Both the position numbers and the translations under genes were made by a program. From Protonemura montana (taxonomy: Eukaryota > Arthropoda > Insecta > Plecoptera > Nemouridae), in contig OX387602.1 of NCBI GenBank assembly GCA_947568835.1, forward strand, positions 652,570 to 716,569: DNA of 64,000 nucleotides, read 5' to 3'. Below the pieces are notes generated by a model that saw only the letters and a program-made list of their open reading frames with translations, made no database searches and had not been told where the DNA came from. Every line of letters begins with the position of its first letter. Position 1 is the first letter of the stretch. Of this stretch, positions 19,962-34,016 are shown piece after piece.

Positions 19962-22614
19962 ACCCACATAGAAGAGTTGCCACCTTATATACGTAATTAT
20001 ACGTTAGAAAGTTACATCGTTTGCATGGCGCCGGCCATCGCTGAATTCTTTCCGTCAGTTTTGTCAAAATACATTTTTACTTGTAAAGTATGCAGTACCT
20101 GGCACCCACTTAACCTATCACTTAAAGAACCATCACTAAAGTCTCAGAGGAATTGGTAAAACCGGTGGAACTTTTTATCTAAATACTTGGCAAGAGTGGT
20201 ATTTAACCACTTGCACCTGGCTAAGGGACCGCCACTCCCGCTTGGAGCATGAGAGAAAAGCCCGTGGAAAAATCCACGCTGAAAATAGGGCATCGCGTCA
20301 TTCATCGGCTTGCTCCTGGAAAGGCGTCCTGGCCGGCGAAGCTACTTGTGTACGTACAACGGATTTTATGGTGCTCGTCAAATCCTATTACTCCATGTTG
20401 TAATAGTTGTACATTAAATGAAACGAAAAAGGAATCTCACAAATACAGAGAAAGAGAATGAGCGGCGGACTTGCCAAGAGCAAGTAATTGATGTGACTCG
20501 TTAACAGCTAGTCCAGCGTTAAAACTCATTCTAGCGGAGATACTATGTGTCTTGGACCAGCGATCAAATACCGCAAGAAGCTGGCTGCGTATGTGCTGCT
20601 GGTTCTGGTGTTGCAATCGCACTCTTGGGAAGTGGTCTGGTCTTTGACAAATGTACGCTCTCCGTGCGCACAGGCTAATGGTGCAGCGGAGATATCAGTG
20701 TGACCAACTTCGCCGTGCGCTCTGCAGTAGTAATCATATTATCATCGTTTTAAACTATAATATAAATCTCTGTTCGAGAGAAGCTGCTCCCAACTCCGTG
20801 TGGTTTCGGAACCAAACCGGCGGTCGGAGTTCCAAGTTCCTTAAGTTTCTCGTGTACTGATGGGGAGAGAAAAATATTTTGTTGATTGGATTTTGTGGTA
20901 ATATACGCTGTGTGCAGAACGCCCAATATCGATAAATTAAAGATCTCCGGCGAACAATGGAAACTTGAAAAGAGCCATTACGATCTGGAGAAAAGAGAAG
21001 TAGAAAGAAGAAGATTGATTTCAGCTACCCATTTCTATCACCTCGGTTCTTACGGTCAGTTGATCGAATCAATAAGATAGTGAAACAGTTCCGCGCTGCG
21101 ACAAACACGCGGCTTCCTCTGTCATCGCACCGACACACGGGTTCTCTTAGGGGCCATCTTTGACAACGACGCTTCTCGCCCATTTTTCCTCTTCACAAAA
21201 TTTAATTTCTTTGGTCTGAAACTTCTCTGATATTTGAAGGAAATATAAAATTCTCTGGCATGTTGACTTCTCACTATTAATTAAATTAAAATAAGTTTTT
21301 AATTTAAAATGTTCAACTTACTTAGTCTCTGGCTATGAAATATTTGCGTTCACTGGTCCGCCGTTTTGGGGCTGGTTCCTGTTGGGATTTCGCAGCTTGC
21401 CGCACATTGGTTCATCTGACTGCGCATCGGCTGCGCTCGGCTGCGCTCGGCTGCTGTTGGCTGCGCCGGAAGCTGCCGGCCAGTGAGCTGCTAATACCGT
21501 CAACGCCAAGCCTTGAAACGAGTGGAGGAGCGCATCAACTTCGCCCAGAGCTCGGGCCAGCAAGCGCAGCACGAGGCCATCAGGGCATTACGCTTCATAT
21601 TAATTAAAAAGTGAGAATAACTACACATGTTTCAAATTACACAATGCGCGCTAATGAAAACGAATGTTCGCGGAAAATCGTGGTACTAATAGCGTGAAAA
21701 CCCTCGACGAGCTTCCCTTTAAGTAAGCATAGAAGGTGGATATCTGGCCCGCCGACTTTGTCGGAGAATTCCAAATATGATGCCAACACGCGTTTAGCTT
21801 TCCAAGCTCTTGCCAACTCATGCATTAACAAAATCTGACGTCTTGTAAACGTTTATATATTCACTCGTTCAACTTTTTAAGCCTTTAAGTTGGCATAATA
21901 AGACGAAGAAGGTGTGTAGGCTAACAGGTGCTCCCCCCTCCCCCCTCCAAACATCACCCCACACGCCCCTGAACACACAGCACCTCTCAATGGCCTCACG
22001 GAAGATGCGTTTGTCATAATCGGGCTCTCATGCGGGGGACCTCAAGACAAATAATTAGGTCCAGAGAAACAACGCCATCCCCTGCAAGATGGAACACCAG
22101 TGGCTCATGCATTGAAGTCTGCTGAGCTAACGGATCTCAATACATCCGTGAACAGGTCGTATACTGAGCTAGTGGGCTAGTGTATAAGCATAAAATCACG
22201 AGAAGTTTTTCCTGGAGTACATAGCCACTGGCGATTAGATTTTTTCCGTAGAGTAAATTATTAAATTGCTATTTTGAATGCCTGCTGTAGGTCATGTTTT
22301 GCATTTATTTGTTTTCTAGATGAAAATAAACTTGTAGTAGTAAATCAGTTTCCCAATTTCAGGATTTTTCAATTCTCTTTATTTGCTGATAACAAATGTA
22401 AAGCCTAGTCCAGGCTTGTTGTGTTCACGTCATGTGAACGCTGATGCTGATGATTATGAAGATGGTCATTTATTCATAAGCCAAGCGATTGTTTCGTTGT
22501 AATAGCCTGAAAGCCTGGTAATGGGCGCCATAGTCTAGAGTCGCTTCTTTTGAAGGTTTACGCCAAACAGCGATAAATGATTCAGTCCATGTAACACGTT
22601 GTGTGGCGCTGGGT

Positions 22615-22662
22615 GGTGGTGGGGGTGGGTGGGTGGGTGGGTGGGTGGGTGGGCGGGGGCGG
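22615..22662. repeat. (GGGT)n microsatellite
   Basis: About eight GGGT units with flanking G-rich sequence, able to form G-quadruplexes. Confidence 0.9.
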
Positions 22663-23780
22663 CACTTTGTGTGTAGTAGGGTGCCTAATACCGTCAAACA
22701 GATTGTGCAGCCAGTGCTCACACGATCTAGAGGCACGCTGCCGGCTGCAGATGAACCAACGGTAAACACTGATGGAGTTAATCTCTAAAACGTTTTTACT
22801 TCGTAATAAAAACTAATGAAACGAGATGGTATGAGAGGAGCCGACCGAGGGAATGTGAGATTCATCATAGAATCGTGTTTTTCTCACGTACCTACCAAGC
22901 GATCGCGTTTGTTAGCGTTTCCGCGGACGCATCGAGGAACTGCTTTGTTACACCGCATACCAGAGAGCTCGGCCGCTTTTGTATTTTTTGATAGCAATAC
23001 GTTTATTTCGTTGTTTCAAAGAGAGTGTAGTGTTTGTTCACTGCTGGAAATTGAACCTCTCTCAAGACGTATTGCTCTTTATTTAATCGATCCATCCATC
23101 ACTATTACACTCTCAGCATTTCGGGTTCAAGTTTTGGGGCTTTTCGCGAGGTTCCCCATTTCATTTCTGATAGTACCTTGTTGATTGAGATAAGTTGGGA
23201 CTGCATTGACGCCAGTTTTGACCACCCGTAGATTTTGTTTCCTCTTTAGCAGTGGAATAACGATTTACAAAACTGTTCGCTCGGGAGAAACCATGCTTTG
23301 CGCCATTTTGGTCGGAGATCTGAAACACGGGTGCCGTAAAGCGAATAATGAGGGCCATTTCTGAAAACTGTCAGTTCCAACATCCACATAAGTCAAACTG
23401 CGCCCACCAGGGTGAGTTATTCTTCTCTCTTTCTCTCGGCTGCCTGGTCGTACGTCCCTTTTTTTTTGTTTGTTTTTCCAGTAGATTTTCTTCCACGATT
23501 TGTAGCGCAAGCGCAGCCTATGACAATCATATATAGGTAGAGAATTACAACTTCACTGTCGGTGTAAATAATAACATTTCCGACGCTCCGAAACAGTTAA
23601 CAACAATCTCTTTTACATGATTATCATGTTATAATTCATTGTGTGATGACATAGAATGTCCAAAGCTTTGTCCAATCAAAGAGAGTTCCGAGTAGCATGT
23701 TAATCTGAGCGGACTGCGTCAAGGGACGATACATAATTTGGTATACAGTGTCCGTGTCCCCATCATACCGTGGTCCTCTG

Positions 23781-23865
23781 CCCCCCCCCCCCCCCCCCCC
23801 CATTCACCCACCCAGCCCACCTCAACGAATGGAGAGGAGAGTGTGATGGGGGGGGGGGGGGGGGG
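23781..23865. repeat. Poly-C / poly-G inverted pair
   Basis: C21 at 23781-23801 and G18 at 23848-23865 are separated by 46 bp. Short flanking similarity (CATTCAC after the C-run, GTGATG before the G-run) extends the inverted symmetry. The pair could form a GC hairpin of about 18 bp. It may be a true fold-back or may be affected by assembly error in homopolymers. Confidence 0.8.
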
Positions 23866-26284
23866 AGGCGAACGGCGTCTGTTTCGGAGCCAGATCGAGA
23901 CACTCTTTTTACCTCTTGATGTAAAACGAGAAGAGAAATGGTAAACATTAACAATACTATTTAAATATATTACCTATGCATTATTCAACGTGACTGTCGT
24001 GGTATCTTCGTTGCTCTCTGACAAAAATCCCGCGAACACAGATGTTATCTATTGTAGATAAAGAAATGTCGTAGCGTCGGAGTTGCCTGGCAGTCTGTTT
24101 TACCCGGAACGCTGGCTCGGCGGCCGCACGGGCCATGTCATGAAGAGGTCGGAGGTGGACCACGGCTGCTTTTTGTGAGCCCCCCGAGCAAACGTGAGCC
24201 GGGGGTGGCTGGGGACGGTTGGGGTGGGCGGTCAAACTTTGGCTTTCTCCGCCGCCGCCGCCGCCGAGTGGGCTATGCCACGGTTTTACGCAACACTCGC
24301 GCCCGTGTTCCCCGTCACCGCAGATAGAACACAACTGGAGATTAGCTCTGCTATTCGTGTTGATTTGAACTGAGTTAACGCCTCTGGTTCGCCGCGCGGA
24401 AGATCAGTGAATGGCAAACTGCGATAGAAAGTCGGCTCGTCTCTCGACACACATTTTTCCTCGCTCTGTGCGTGTGCAGCGCCGCGCTTTTAAAACATCG
24501 TGGCGAAAGTGGAAACTTCAAAGTATGCACAGTTGATACAATATTCCATTTCTATCGCAATTCGTTTGGTATTTTAAAGGGCATGCTAAACTGAGATTAA
24601 GTACAAGCAGTAATGGCCGCTCTTTCACGCCCGCTGTGCGCCAGGGTTGTATTTAAATTTCCACACAGTTAAATAAAGCGTCCGCCTCACGGTCACGTCT
24701 CTTTTCGATTTAGTTTCCAAGCGCGTTTAGTATGGGCCCCTTTGGTCAACAAAATTAATGTGACATTCTCTAAAACGCGTAAAGCCGAGCTGGGGTGGTC
24801 TGGTCTTGTTCTTTGGTTCGTCGCTGGCATGCAAATCCTTCATCCCCACGACCGCTCAGCTACGCCGCGACCAAGCCAAGCCAAGCCGAGCCAAACCAAG
24901 CATGGACCGGCATTTGGGGCTCGGCCGTTGCGGTGTCCGCCCAACAGCGATTTCCAGATGACAAATTAGGTGTCCAGCTAGCTGCTGGACTGGTCGCTGC
25001 CCGTCCAAATCCAGCCATCAGTTAGCTCGTGCCTGCCATTAGGTTAGACCAGCGCTGTTAGCAGCGCCGTGGCCGCGGAGAAAACGAACGTCAAGTCAAA
25101 AGCGCATCTCTGATTGCATGTGTTCGGCCGGGACGCGGCCCGGCTACGTGATACAGATCGAGCAAAAAAACAAGTAACATTAATTATTTTGATAAGATTT
25201 ATATCCCCCGTCCGTCGGTACGTACGTATACGTCGGGTAGAGTCTGGTGCTCGGTTGAGTGGAAGCATTGCGAGGCTATAAGCGCAAGCAATACGGATTG
25301 ACTTATTGTTCAGGTTTTAAATGAGCGCACTTGTTATTTTGCAAGCACCCCTATCGTTGCAGGACTGCCAGCTCGCGCTCGATTTGGTCCACAGTTTACA
25401 GTGGAGCAGAAAAATAGATGACAACTACTCTTGATTATCGCCACTATTTGCCATTTTTTGACATTCATTTCAATTGTGAAACGTCGACATGCCGTACCTA
25501 TAAATAAATATATTTTGTATGAAAACAATGTCCCCAACGTTGGCTTGGTCTCCGGTTGAACATTGCGGTGTCATCCTAGTTTGTGGATGGAGGAGCTTCT
25601 CCACCAAAATGTGACGTATCACAGACCATGGCTGTCAAAAACACACCTTGGAGTGTCATGAAGACTAATTACTAGCAACCGAATTACATGCAATGTGCAT
25701 TCAGCCCTCGTGCGGTGACTGATGACGCAAGACTTGATATGCAATAATGTGCTAAATTATGACAGACCACAATGTAGAAACGAATGACAATATGACGTTC
25801 ATTGCAGCTGAGTCTTGGATGAACTGACCTAGAGAAGTCGCAGTTCTGAAAGATGCGCTCACAAAGACAGAAGAAAAAAAGATATACTTTAATAAACTTT
25901 CAGAAGATCGATTGATTTGGATACTTTTAAAACTTCATCTCAAGTTTTGTCGTATTATCTAAAACAAGCAACATCCTTTGTAGACACTAATTAATTCAAA
26001 AGTTTAATCACATTTGGAAATTATTTCTGATTTTCGTTGTTTCCTTTCGTTCCCGGGCGCTCGCTGCATTGAAAATCCAATCGTTCTTGAAAATCAGATA
26101 GGAATTTTCTATTAGCAAAATTAATTAGAAGGTCCATAGTGTAAGCAGTGGATTTGTTATTTTGTTTGTTTAGTCAATACCCGTTTAATTTGCAATATAA
26201 ATAAAGTCTCTATCATGGCATACAAATAAGAGATGTCGCTACGGCGTCCTCTTTATTTCCGTGAACTCCAAAGCAATTACCGAA

Positions 26285-26697
26285 CGGTTCGGCGTGTTGG
26301 AAACACCGGTTCTCGTCAGATCACCGAAGTTAAGCAACACTGCGCTGAGTCAGGTATTGGATGGGTGACCATCATACACATGACCAGTTCTGTTGGGAGA
26401 GAGGTTGGAGGGATGAAAGTTAGTACAGCAACTTCATTTTCCTTGCTTATCAACCTCTCGACGGTATGGATTTGTGGAGGAATCCTGTTGTTCGCGTTGT
26501 ACCGTCCTTCGGAAGGGACGTTAAGCCGGTGGTCCCCTTGGTGCTCTTCGACAGGAGTAGGCTACGTGCCGGCACCGGGTTTCCCCTCCAACCTTCTAGG
26601 CTACGTTAGATTCATCATCATCCACTCATACACCGACGCCTTTAGACCAGTGCGCATGACCAGACGTCAAAAACAATGCGTCGTTAAACACCACAAA
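26285..26697 (+). mobile_element. SINE with 5S-rRNA-derived head (SINE3-like)
   Basis: The head matches 5S rRNA. ACACCGGTTCTCGTC, then GATCACCGAAGTTAAGCAAC (A box about 26326-26341), leads to TTGGATGGGTGACC (C box about 26353-26370). These are the internal Pol III promoter elements. After about 26385 the sequence leaves 5S rRNA. At about 26500-26590 it has a GC-rich central segment (CCTTCGGAAGGGACGTTAAG and a hairpin around CCGGTGGTCCC), a type of segment shared by many animal SINEs. The tail contains GTCGTTAAACACC. Target-site duplications could not be fixed. A 155-codon open frame across it is fortuitous. Confidence 0.8.
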
Positions 26698-27965
26698 TGA
26701 ATCAATTTAAAATCAATTAGGACCGCTTGGGCATTAAGCCTGAGAGTCAAGTAGTAGTAAGTAGACTAAGTGGTTGTTCTCACTTCAAGATCATTGATGT
26801 CACGTGATTGAATGCAACGGGACCGGCTGGGTCCAGTCCACGTCGGTCACCGCGCTCAACGTGGGTACGTCGCGTGTGTTCGCTTGGTGAGTGGTTACAA
26901 CAGTGAATACAATTATTCGGACAAATTTGTTTGTGTTTGTTTATTTGCCGTTTGGCGTGTGCCAGTCAGTGTTTGCTTCAGTTCAACTATTTACTGCTAG
27001 TACAGTGGCGATGCCCTGCGAGTAGGTACAATATATTCAATTATGTGATTGGACATTTTGTGTCAATAACCATAAAGCGTGTGGTCCGCCTCCCAGCTCC
27101 GAGCATGGGTTGGCACTGGACGGCGAGTTGGAGGAGTAACGGTCGGTGAATATTTCCGGCGAAAATGCGTAACGGCCGACGGATTGGCGTCCCCAGCACC
27201 GGTCCTCGGCGATAGCGTCAGGTACTAAAATTTTATTTTTCTGTAATAACGCCGGCGGCCGACAACACTGTGCTTTCCAGACGCTTTTCACTGACTAAAC
27301 TTGTTAATGGTCAACTTTTTTGTCGTCAGCAAAGCGTACGTTTTTTTTTTTTATGTATTTAATAGACTTAGAACTAAATTGCCATCATAATATGCACACA
27401 GAATGCGACAAACGATAAAACCGGAGTGATAAATATCATTACATTTACTGATCAAATATACGCTTGAAAAGTTGAAATAAATATCGAAGTAACACAGGCA
27501 ACATAAATCGAGATTACTTTCCTAGGCCAAGATATTGAAAGCAATGCTCGTAAAGATGCAAGCCTGAGTAGTCAGCCTCATGCAATCGATGTCGTGCATT
27601 CGGGTTCATTCTTTATGGAGCTTTCTCGTTCCTGTCATGTACTTGGGGACTGCATGCTCTACACTTCGGACGCCAGTTACGTACGACGTGACGTCGCTCA
27701 CAGATCCGTCATCTCGGCCACGACGCCGCCGAGAGCATCTTGTTTGCTGTACTTGATATCTATGTTCCTGCCTATCTGCAATTATACGCAGATTACTGAC
27801 AGTTAAATTAAATTTACTTCTCTTTTGTTGATTTACTGGTTGCCTCAATTACGAAGGAAATTAGGTCATATAACTCTTGATTCAAAGCCACCGTCGTGGG
27901 TTTCTAGATTCGATTTTATTTTCGTGATACTTCAATAAAGGGGATTTGGTGAAGGTATACCATCG

Positions 27966-28024
27966 CGCTGAAGGTAATATTCGCTGAAGGTCCTATTCGC
28001 TGAAGGTACTATTCGCTGAAGGTA
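27966..28024. repeat. 16-bp tandem repeat
   Basis: Three full units and one partial unit of CGCTGAAGGTACTATT with single-base variants (AATATT, CCTATT, ACTATT). Confidence 0.85.
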
Positions 28025-31019
28025 CCTTCTATTTAGCACAAATTTGTTCTTTAAGAACTGGCCATAATACGTGCAACTATCTCATACCGCTTTACGTTCT
28101 CTTCAAATATTTCAGAATAATATTTTTTTTATTTGTATGACCTATCTCAAGAGAGATTGGTTGAATTTCTTTGATTAACTTGAGAGGATCGAAATATCTA
28201 GTTTAACTTTAAAGGGTTGATCGTGACCTGGTTTTGATTGATGTTTTCTGGCCAGATCCAAAATAAAACAAGCAAGCAGCGAATCGCATTAACTTGTTAC
28301 CGTCGAAACCGGATAATTTAATTGCCAAGGTATCATTGACACGTGACGTCAGAAGGGACACCACAAGGGCAAGCCGCGAGCCAAAGGGTTGACCCTTCAA
28401 GCGCATCTGTAAAGTATTAAATATGACTGACACAATCAAATAAAAATAAACTAATTCTTGTAACTAATGTTCATGTTCATTAACTCACGAGCCATTCGAT
28501 TCTGAGTCAACACATTCTCGATTGCAGAGACATTTCGATAGCTTTGATTTATTTTGTTACAATCAGAAAATGCTTCACGATGTTACGTCCCACCTAATGC
28601 TGGATGTGTTTTGGAACTGCGAACTAAATCCCCAGTCGATTTTTTTAATTCTCTCGAGGAGTACTTTACGTATAGGTTTGTAAACATTTTAGGGGGCAAA
28701 ATAACGCGATCCACGTTCTCGACAGGGAATCCAATCGTAACAATTTCTCTTATTCAAACACAAAAGTATGAGCAATCCTTTTTAATAACTTCCTCTGTTA
28801 ATCAACTTCGTCGTTGAATCCCTTGACGACATCAAAGAATTCCCCTCCCCATTTTAATATTTTATTATGTTTACATTCCACTGAGTTTACATGATGAAAT
28901 GCAAATACTGTAAATAGGTATTAAGCCGTCCATCAAATCTTTATTTATTTACCAGCAAGCTTAGTGAAATCCAACTTGTACACAAGATCGCCCTCCCTGT
29001 ACCGTAATGATGCTGGGGTGGAATGGTTGGGCACGAAGCATGCGTTGCATTAAATTGATGTGTTAAACTAACACCATATGGCCATCATCTGTTGTAGACA
29101 AGCATTGGTTGAAATCTGGGTAAAAAGAAAACTCTTTTTCTTGGCGGGGGAATTTAGTTTTCGCCACTTTCCCCGGTGGCTAGTACCTACCACGTTCTGA
29201 CAACGACACGCGGCTGGTTTAACTTGATAGCAAATTGTCGCACGCCGTTCAATTATAGACATGAAGGTGCGCGATACACATTAGCTGAGACCCGACCTGG
29301 CACGGGGCACGACCAAGCAATTTGCATGAAATCAAATCTGTATAATTATTATAAGACGATTTAGACTCAGAGTAAGCTCCCCCTCCACCTTACCACACAT
29401 TAGCATGATGAATGTTGATGTTTCCGTGAAAACCCGGGTGCATGTAAATTACAGAGACAGCGGGACAGGCGTCGCGATTTGCATGCATTCTTGCAATTAT
29501 TCCACGGCTAACTATGACTTTAGTAATGGGATAGCCAAGCCAAGTAATTGATAGGTACTTGGTTTTGGTCGTGCACGCAGGCGCGTAGAAGAGTAATGGG
29601 TCCAGCGCTGTGTGGAAAGGCGACATTTGGAAATCTGTGAGCCGAAAAGCTTTTGACACACAACGCTGAGGTCGAGAATTACCTTTGTATTGTCATTTTG
29701 CTTCATTCTAAACGTTGATTTTGTGAAAACTTTGTTCTTTCAAACTCCGGACAACTCTGCAATAATCGCAATTTTAGTTCTTATTCTCTCCAAACCAGAA
29801 ACATGTTCAGCACACATCGTACAAGCATCTTAAGTTTCAATTACAACCCTAAACCTTAGCTGTTAATACCAATTCAACTTTCTTAACACACAGAGTGAAT
29901 GAGGTTAGCAAGATTAGAGGAAATTTTAAAATTAAAACATACTTAAACTCCTTCCTATGGCGTCTACCGAGAAGAAGTGCACAGTTCACAGCCCAATTTA
30001 TCTTGTACACTGCAACAGGCCCATGAAGTGTGTACCTGTTGAGTTATTACTGAACTTTACTGAGCAGCGACTTAAACTGCGCTCATTTCGTCGAGGTCCA
30101 GGATAAGCGCGATCTCAGCAGCTATTTATCAAGTAAATCGATCGGTTCTCGACGCTCGTTTAATTGTGCTGTCAATTTCGGTCGGGCCTTGCGACTCTGA
30201 TGCCATTATTCATGCATTTTTGTTTGCTCTTTATCTTGGTAAATGCAGGATACTTCCTCTAGAGTTACTTGTAAAGTAGCACAGTAGCTCAAAGTTAACA
30301 ATCAACATTTTCATAAGAAAGACATCAACGCTTTGCCTGTGCAATCCAGTCAAAAGTTGTTAACTGAGCACGACGGAGCAAACAAGGAGATTTTGAATCA
30401 GCAGCTCGGAGATGATGCCGAGAGATATTATTTTGGATACAAACTTAGATGAGATTAATTACAATTGATACCTAAATTTAAACAGTTAGCCAAGTTGCAT
30501 TACAATAATGGCATTGAAGGCGATACAATTGCATGAACTTCTGGAGATTAACGATACGAATAGAGGAGACAGAATGAAGAAAATTACAACTTCACAATCT
30601 TGACGATGTTCTATATTCATAATCCATAACTTCCAGCCTCCAGCATGCGTTGACGTGAAGGTCTAAACAGTGAAGTTTCGTCGTTGTTCAAACAGGCGAA
30701 CCCTATTAGAGCTTGATAGACACACTGAGATCACCGATTTTCATCTCCTCGGAAAGAAACCGGAGCACGTCTTTTGCCCGCCGAAATCTCTGTACAAAAT
30801 TTGCCACAAAGTGCATGCATTATTTGGATTTGCTGTTGACAGGTTTCATCAGACGTTCCTTCTTCAAAAAATAAATAAATACACCGTTACAATATTGAAA
30901 CGGAAAAAATTTAATTTAAAATATAAGAACGTTTTCTTCCAATGGCCGGCAGCACCCAAAGTTTACTTCCTCGAAAATACATGTAGGTTCCAGCATCATA
31001 CGTGTAGTGCATCATACGA

Positions 31020-31052
31020 CCCCCCCGGGGTTGGGGGGGGGGGGGGGGGGGG
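31020..31052. repeat. C7-G4-TT-G20 tract
   Basis: A short C-run is followed at once by G-runs, giving a self-complementary CCCCGGGG core and a long G tract. Confidence 0.9.
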
Positions 31053-31293
31053 CGAGGAGAAAAGAGTTGGAAAGTTCCAGAGCTCGCCGCGAGCCCGTGA
31101 CGTCAGCGAGCGACGCGACCCTGCGAGTGACACCGGCACACATCGTTGGAGTCTGGCACACGTTAATAGAAAATAGCCACCCTCCAGTGCGGTATAGGGG
31201 GACAATATAAGCACGGGCAGCCAGCCGTGGGGCTACGACATCGCTCTTGGTGGGCCGATACAGAGGGGGGCCGGGGCACCCGCATTCAGCCAC

Positions 31294-31307
31294 CGACGGC
31301 GACGGCA

Positions 31308-31373
<66 letters not shown>

Positions 31374-31374
31374 G
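31294..31374. repeat. (GGCGAC)n microsatellite
   Basis: About 13 hexamer units with one GGCAAC variant near the start. The Arg-rich open frame on the minus strand is a by-product. Confidence 0.9.
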
Positions 31375-32238
31375 GTATCCATTAACTCGGAGTTTATTGG
31401 CTCAGTATTATAGCTAGTCCATAACAAAACTAAGTGGCGGCCGTTATGACACCGATTGCGAGCGCAAAGAGAACCGGCGTGTTCGTGGAATGATTGTTTC
31501 TTGTGTGCAGGACAATTAAAGCTGGTAAAACATTTCGGTTCTGTGCGAGAGATGTTTATACATGTACAGCCAATATGTTGGGGGAGGTTCAGCGTCGTGA
31601 GAGTGCAGTAACCATGCAGGTGACTGATGATGCATTCTCTCACAAAATGCAGTTATTATTGAATCCCATGGCAATTCCCGTGTACACTTTTCCGATGCAC
31701 TTGGCCTAGAAACTATAACACACGGAGTGATTGAATTGTATGCAAATTGACAAACTTTATTTTATCTGCTAGTCTTACGTACCGGATGTTTAAGTTGATA
31801 GTTACTTCACTCTCAGTGCAGGAAATACCTATCGAGTATACGTGGGCGTGAGGTGGGTTTCGATGCAGACAACGGCGGCCACGTTATTGGTATGTTTTCA
31901 ATTTCCAAATCTCAGAGATACGAGGGGCAGCGGTTTGCGGCATTGTGATCGAGCCTGACATGCCTCGCTGCGGTTGCACTCACGGTCTGCGCAGCGAGTG
32001 ATGGAGGGGCCACAAGTCAAGTACTTGTCAGAACCAGATGGAGATCAACAAGACCTGGCTACGGGTTATTACACACAGAAAGATTGCAGGCGTGCCACTC
32101 GAGGCCCAATGCAAACCGTTTAAAATAGTATTTAATGAAAGATGTGATTAATCGTCTTGTAAAATGATGTTGATTTTAACAGCAGTCGTTCAATTGATTT
32201 CATCGCGCCACGGTCCTCGCCATCAATTACTGACTATT

Positions 32239-32270
32239 CTCGTCTCGTCTCGTCTCGTCTCGTCTCGTCC
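32239..32270. repeat. (CTCGT)n microsatellite
   Basis: About six CTCGT pentamer units. Confidence 0.9.
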
Positions 32271-33958
32271 CGCGAGTGAATTCGGTACCTCTGCGAGTAC
32301 ATCCATTAGTGGAAATATCTGGCTTAGAATCCCGTCGCATCGCCTCCCCTTCTCGGCTGCTGCCGTAACCTCGTCGAGACACGTTGGATATGATAATTTG
32401 AAATCGCGAGTGTCGGCACTTATTCAAATCGTGTGACGCAAGAGGTAATCAAGTCGTCTGTGAGAAATGAAATTGTCAGGGTGAAATGGGTGTGACTACG
32501 ATGTCGATGCCGATGTCAGACTCTCCTTGCCGAGTACGAAGATCCAGTCTTGAAGACGTTCCCTGACTTAATACGAACTCCTCCCGTATGTCAGTGTCGA
32601 CCTGTCTAAAACATATGCCACTCTAGCTACTTCCTATCGCGATGATTATGACGGAGATGATTGCGTGCGAGGGTTCGGAATACGAGCACCTAGCGCGCTG
32701 CCGTCTGTCTAGCGAGGACCTAGGTTATGTGACTTGCACGCGTGTAAATTATTTAGGTGACGTTTGCCAAGAACAACATATTTTTCGCGAAACGCGTGCG
32801 ATATTTTCTTGTGAAAAATAAATAATTACGTTTAAGTGAAACGCTACACCTGTCTTGGTTTTACATTCGTGAAAATGTTTTTCTTGCCGGCATATTTTTT
32901 TTTTAAACTATTTGAGAACGAGCTCAATTTTTCCATAAAGCTTGCAAAAGCTTGGCGAGATGCTTTTTAAATTTCTTCACAAAGAAGCGATGTGATTCTG
33001 TTGCAAAGACGGCAGTTTGTCTATTTGTTTAGTTGAGTACACAACATTTAATTTCGACAAATAACAAACAAATGACAGTCTTGAACGTGCGTTAGCAAAC
33101 AGCATAGGTGTGACATTTTTATCTCTAAGTTGCCTCGCATTTTGTTTTTGTTGTTTTTCCAAATGAATATTTCTCTCGAAATTGAATTAAGTTCCTGAAA
33201 GACGCCACGAGATGGTCTTGTGGAGGCGCCGAGTTCGGCTCTGCGGGCTGCCTACTGTCAGGGACACGGTAGAGAAATGTTGGCCGTTATTTCCCCAAGC
33301 TTGGAGCAGTAATTGCTAGAGGAGCAGCTAAAACCTGCAAAGCGAGAGGGAGACAAGAATGATATTGTGCCCCACCTCGCCTGCAAGAAGCATTTCTCAT
33401 TACTGCACATGGAAAAATTACTTCCGGTCACAAAAAAAGGTATACTCAACATTTTGGTAAACTTAGAGCGATATAAAACTTAAAGTTTACTTTCAAAATT
33501 GCAAAATATCTTCGTTATTATTATCTCTGTTCTAGTTTTAATTAGAATTTTTATTGGCTAAGAGTGATATCATCGTTGTGCTTAGTTGATTTACTCTCAA
33601 TGCACAGAGGTACGACAGTAACAACACTGGAATTATAAATTAAGACCAAGCTGGCAGTGTCATAGCGTAACTAATAAGCTAGAGACATAATTAGAAATGT
33701 TGTTGGCTATCTGGGGTTGTTGGTTCAGTCTGTGTTCATTAAGGTTATTTGGCTTAACATGGCTGGTGAGAAAGGGGGACCGAGGGATAGAAGCAGACGG
33801 AGTGACATCTGGCCAACTATGTGGACGTCCACCAAGCCAAAAGGTATTGATATTTGTGACAAAACTCGGACAATAGTTTGGATGGAAGTTTGGTGTCCTG
33901 CGACAACAGACAATAATGTTGGTGTGGCCTGTGGTAGCAGGCAGCTCTCCCGGCACAC

Positions 33959-34016
33959 GTATATATATAGATATATAGGGAGAGATATACACAAACACAA
34001 ACACACACACACACAC
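33959..34016. repeat. AT / AC dinucleotide repeat
   Basis: TATATATAGATATATAG grades into ACAAACAC and then (AC)n. Confidence 0.85.

Larger units (their letters stand above)
16971..26284. other. Intergenic, repeat-bearing, no gene recognised
   Basis: No exon or RNA gene was recognised. The stretch contains poly-C and poly-G tracts (17891, 18616, 23781, 23848), the 63-bp minisatellite (17980-18554), CGG and TGATGC microsatellites (19800, 19919) and a GGGT microsatellite (22615). The longest open frames are minisatellite read-through. Confidence 0.6.

Noticed and set aside
23348-23409. Possible first exon (MRAISENCQFQHPHKSNCAH) ending at a GTGAGT donor
   Set aside because: No promoter signal, no signal peptide or domain and no following exon; splice donor alone is not enough.
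26233-26700. 155-codon open frame
   Set aside because: It lies over the 5S-derived SINE, which is non-coding.
26807-26866. Exon-like segment NGTGWVQSTSVTALNV before a GTACGT donor
   Set aside because: The frame has a TGA just upstream and no acceptor AG lies between the stop and the segment.
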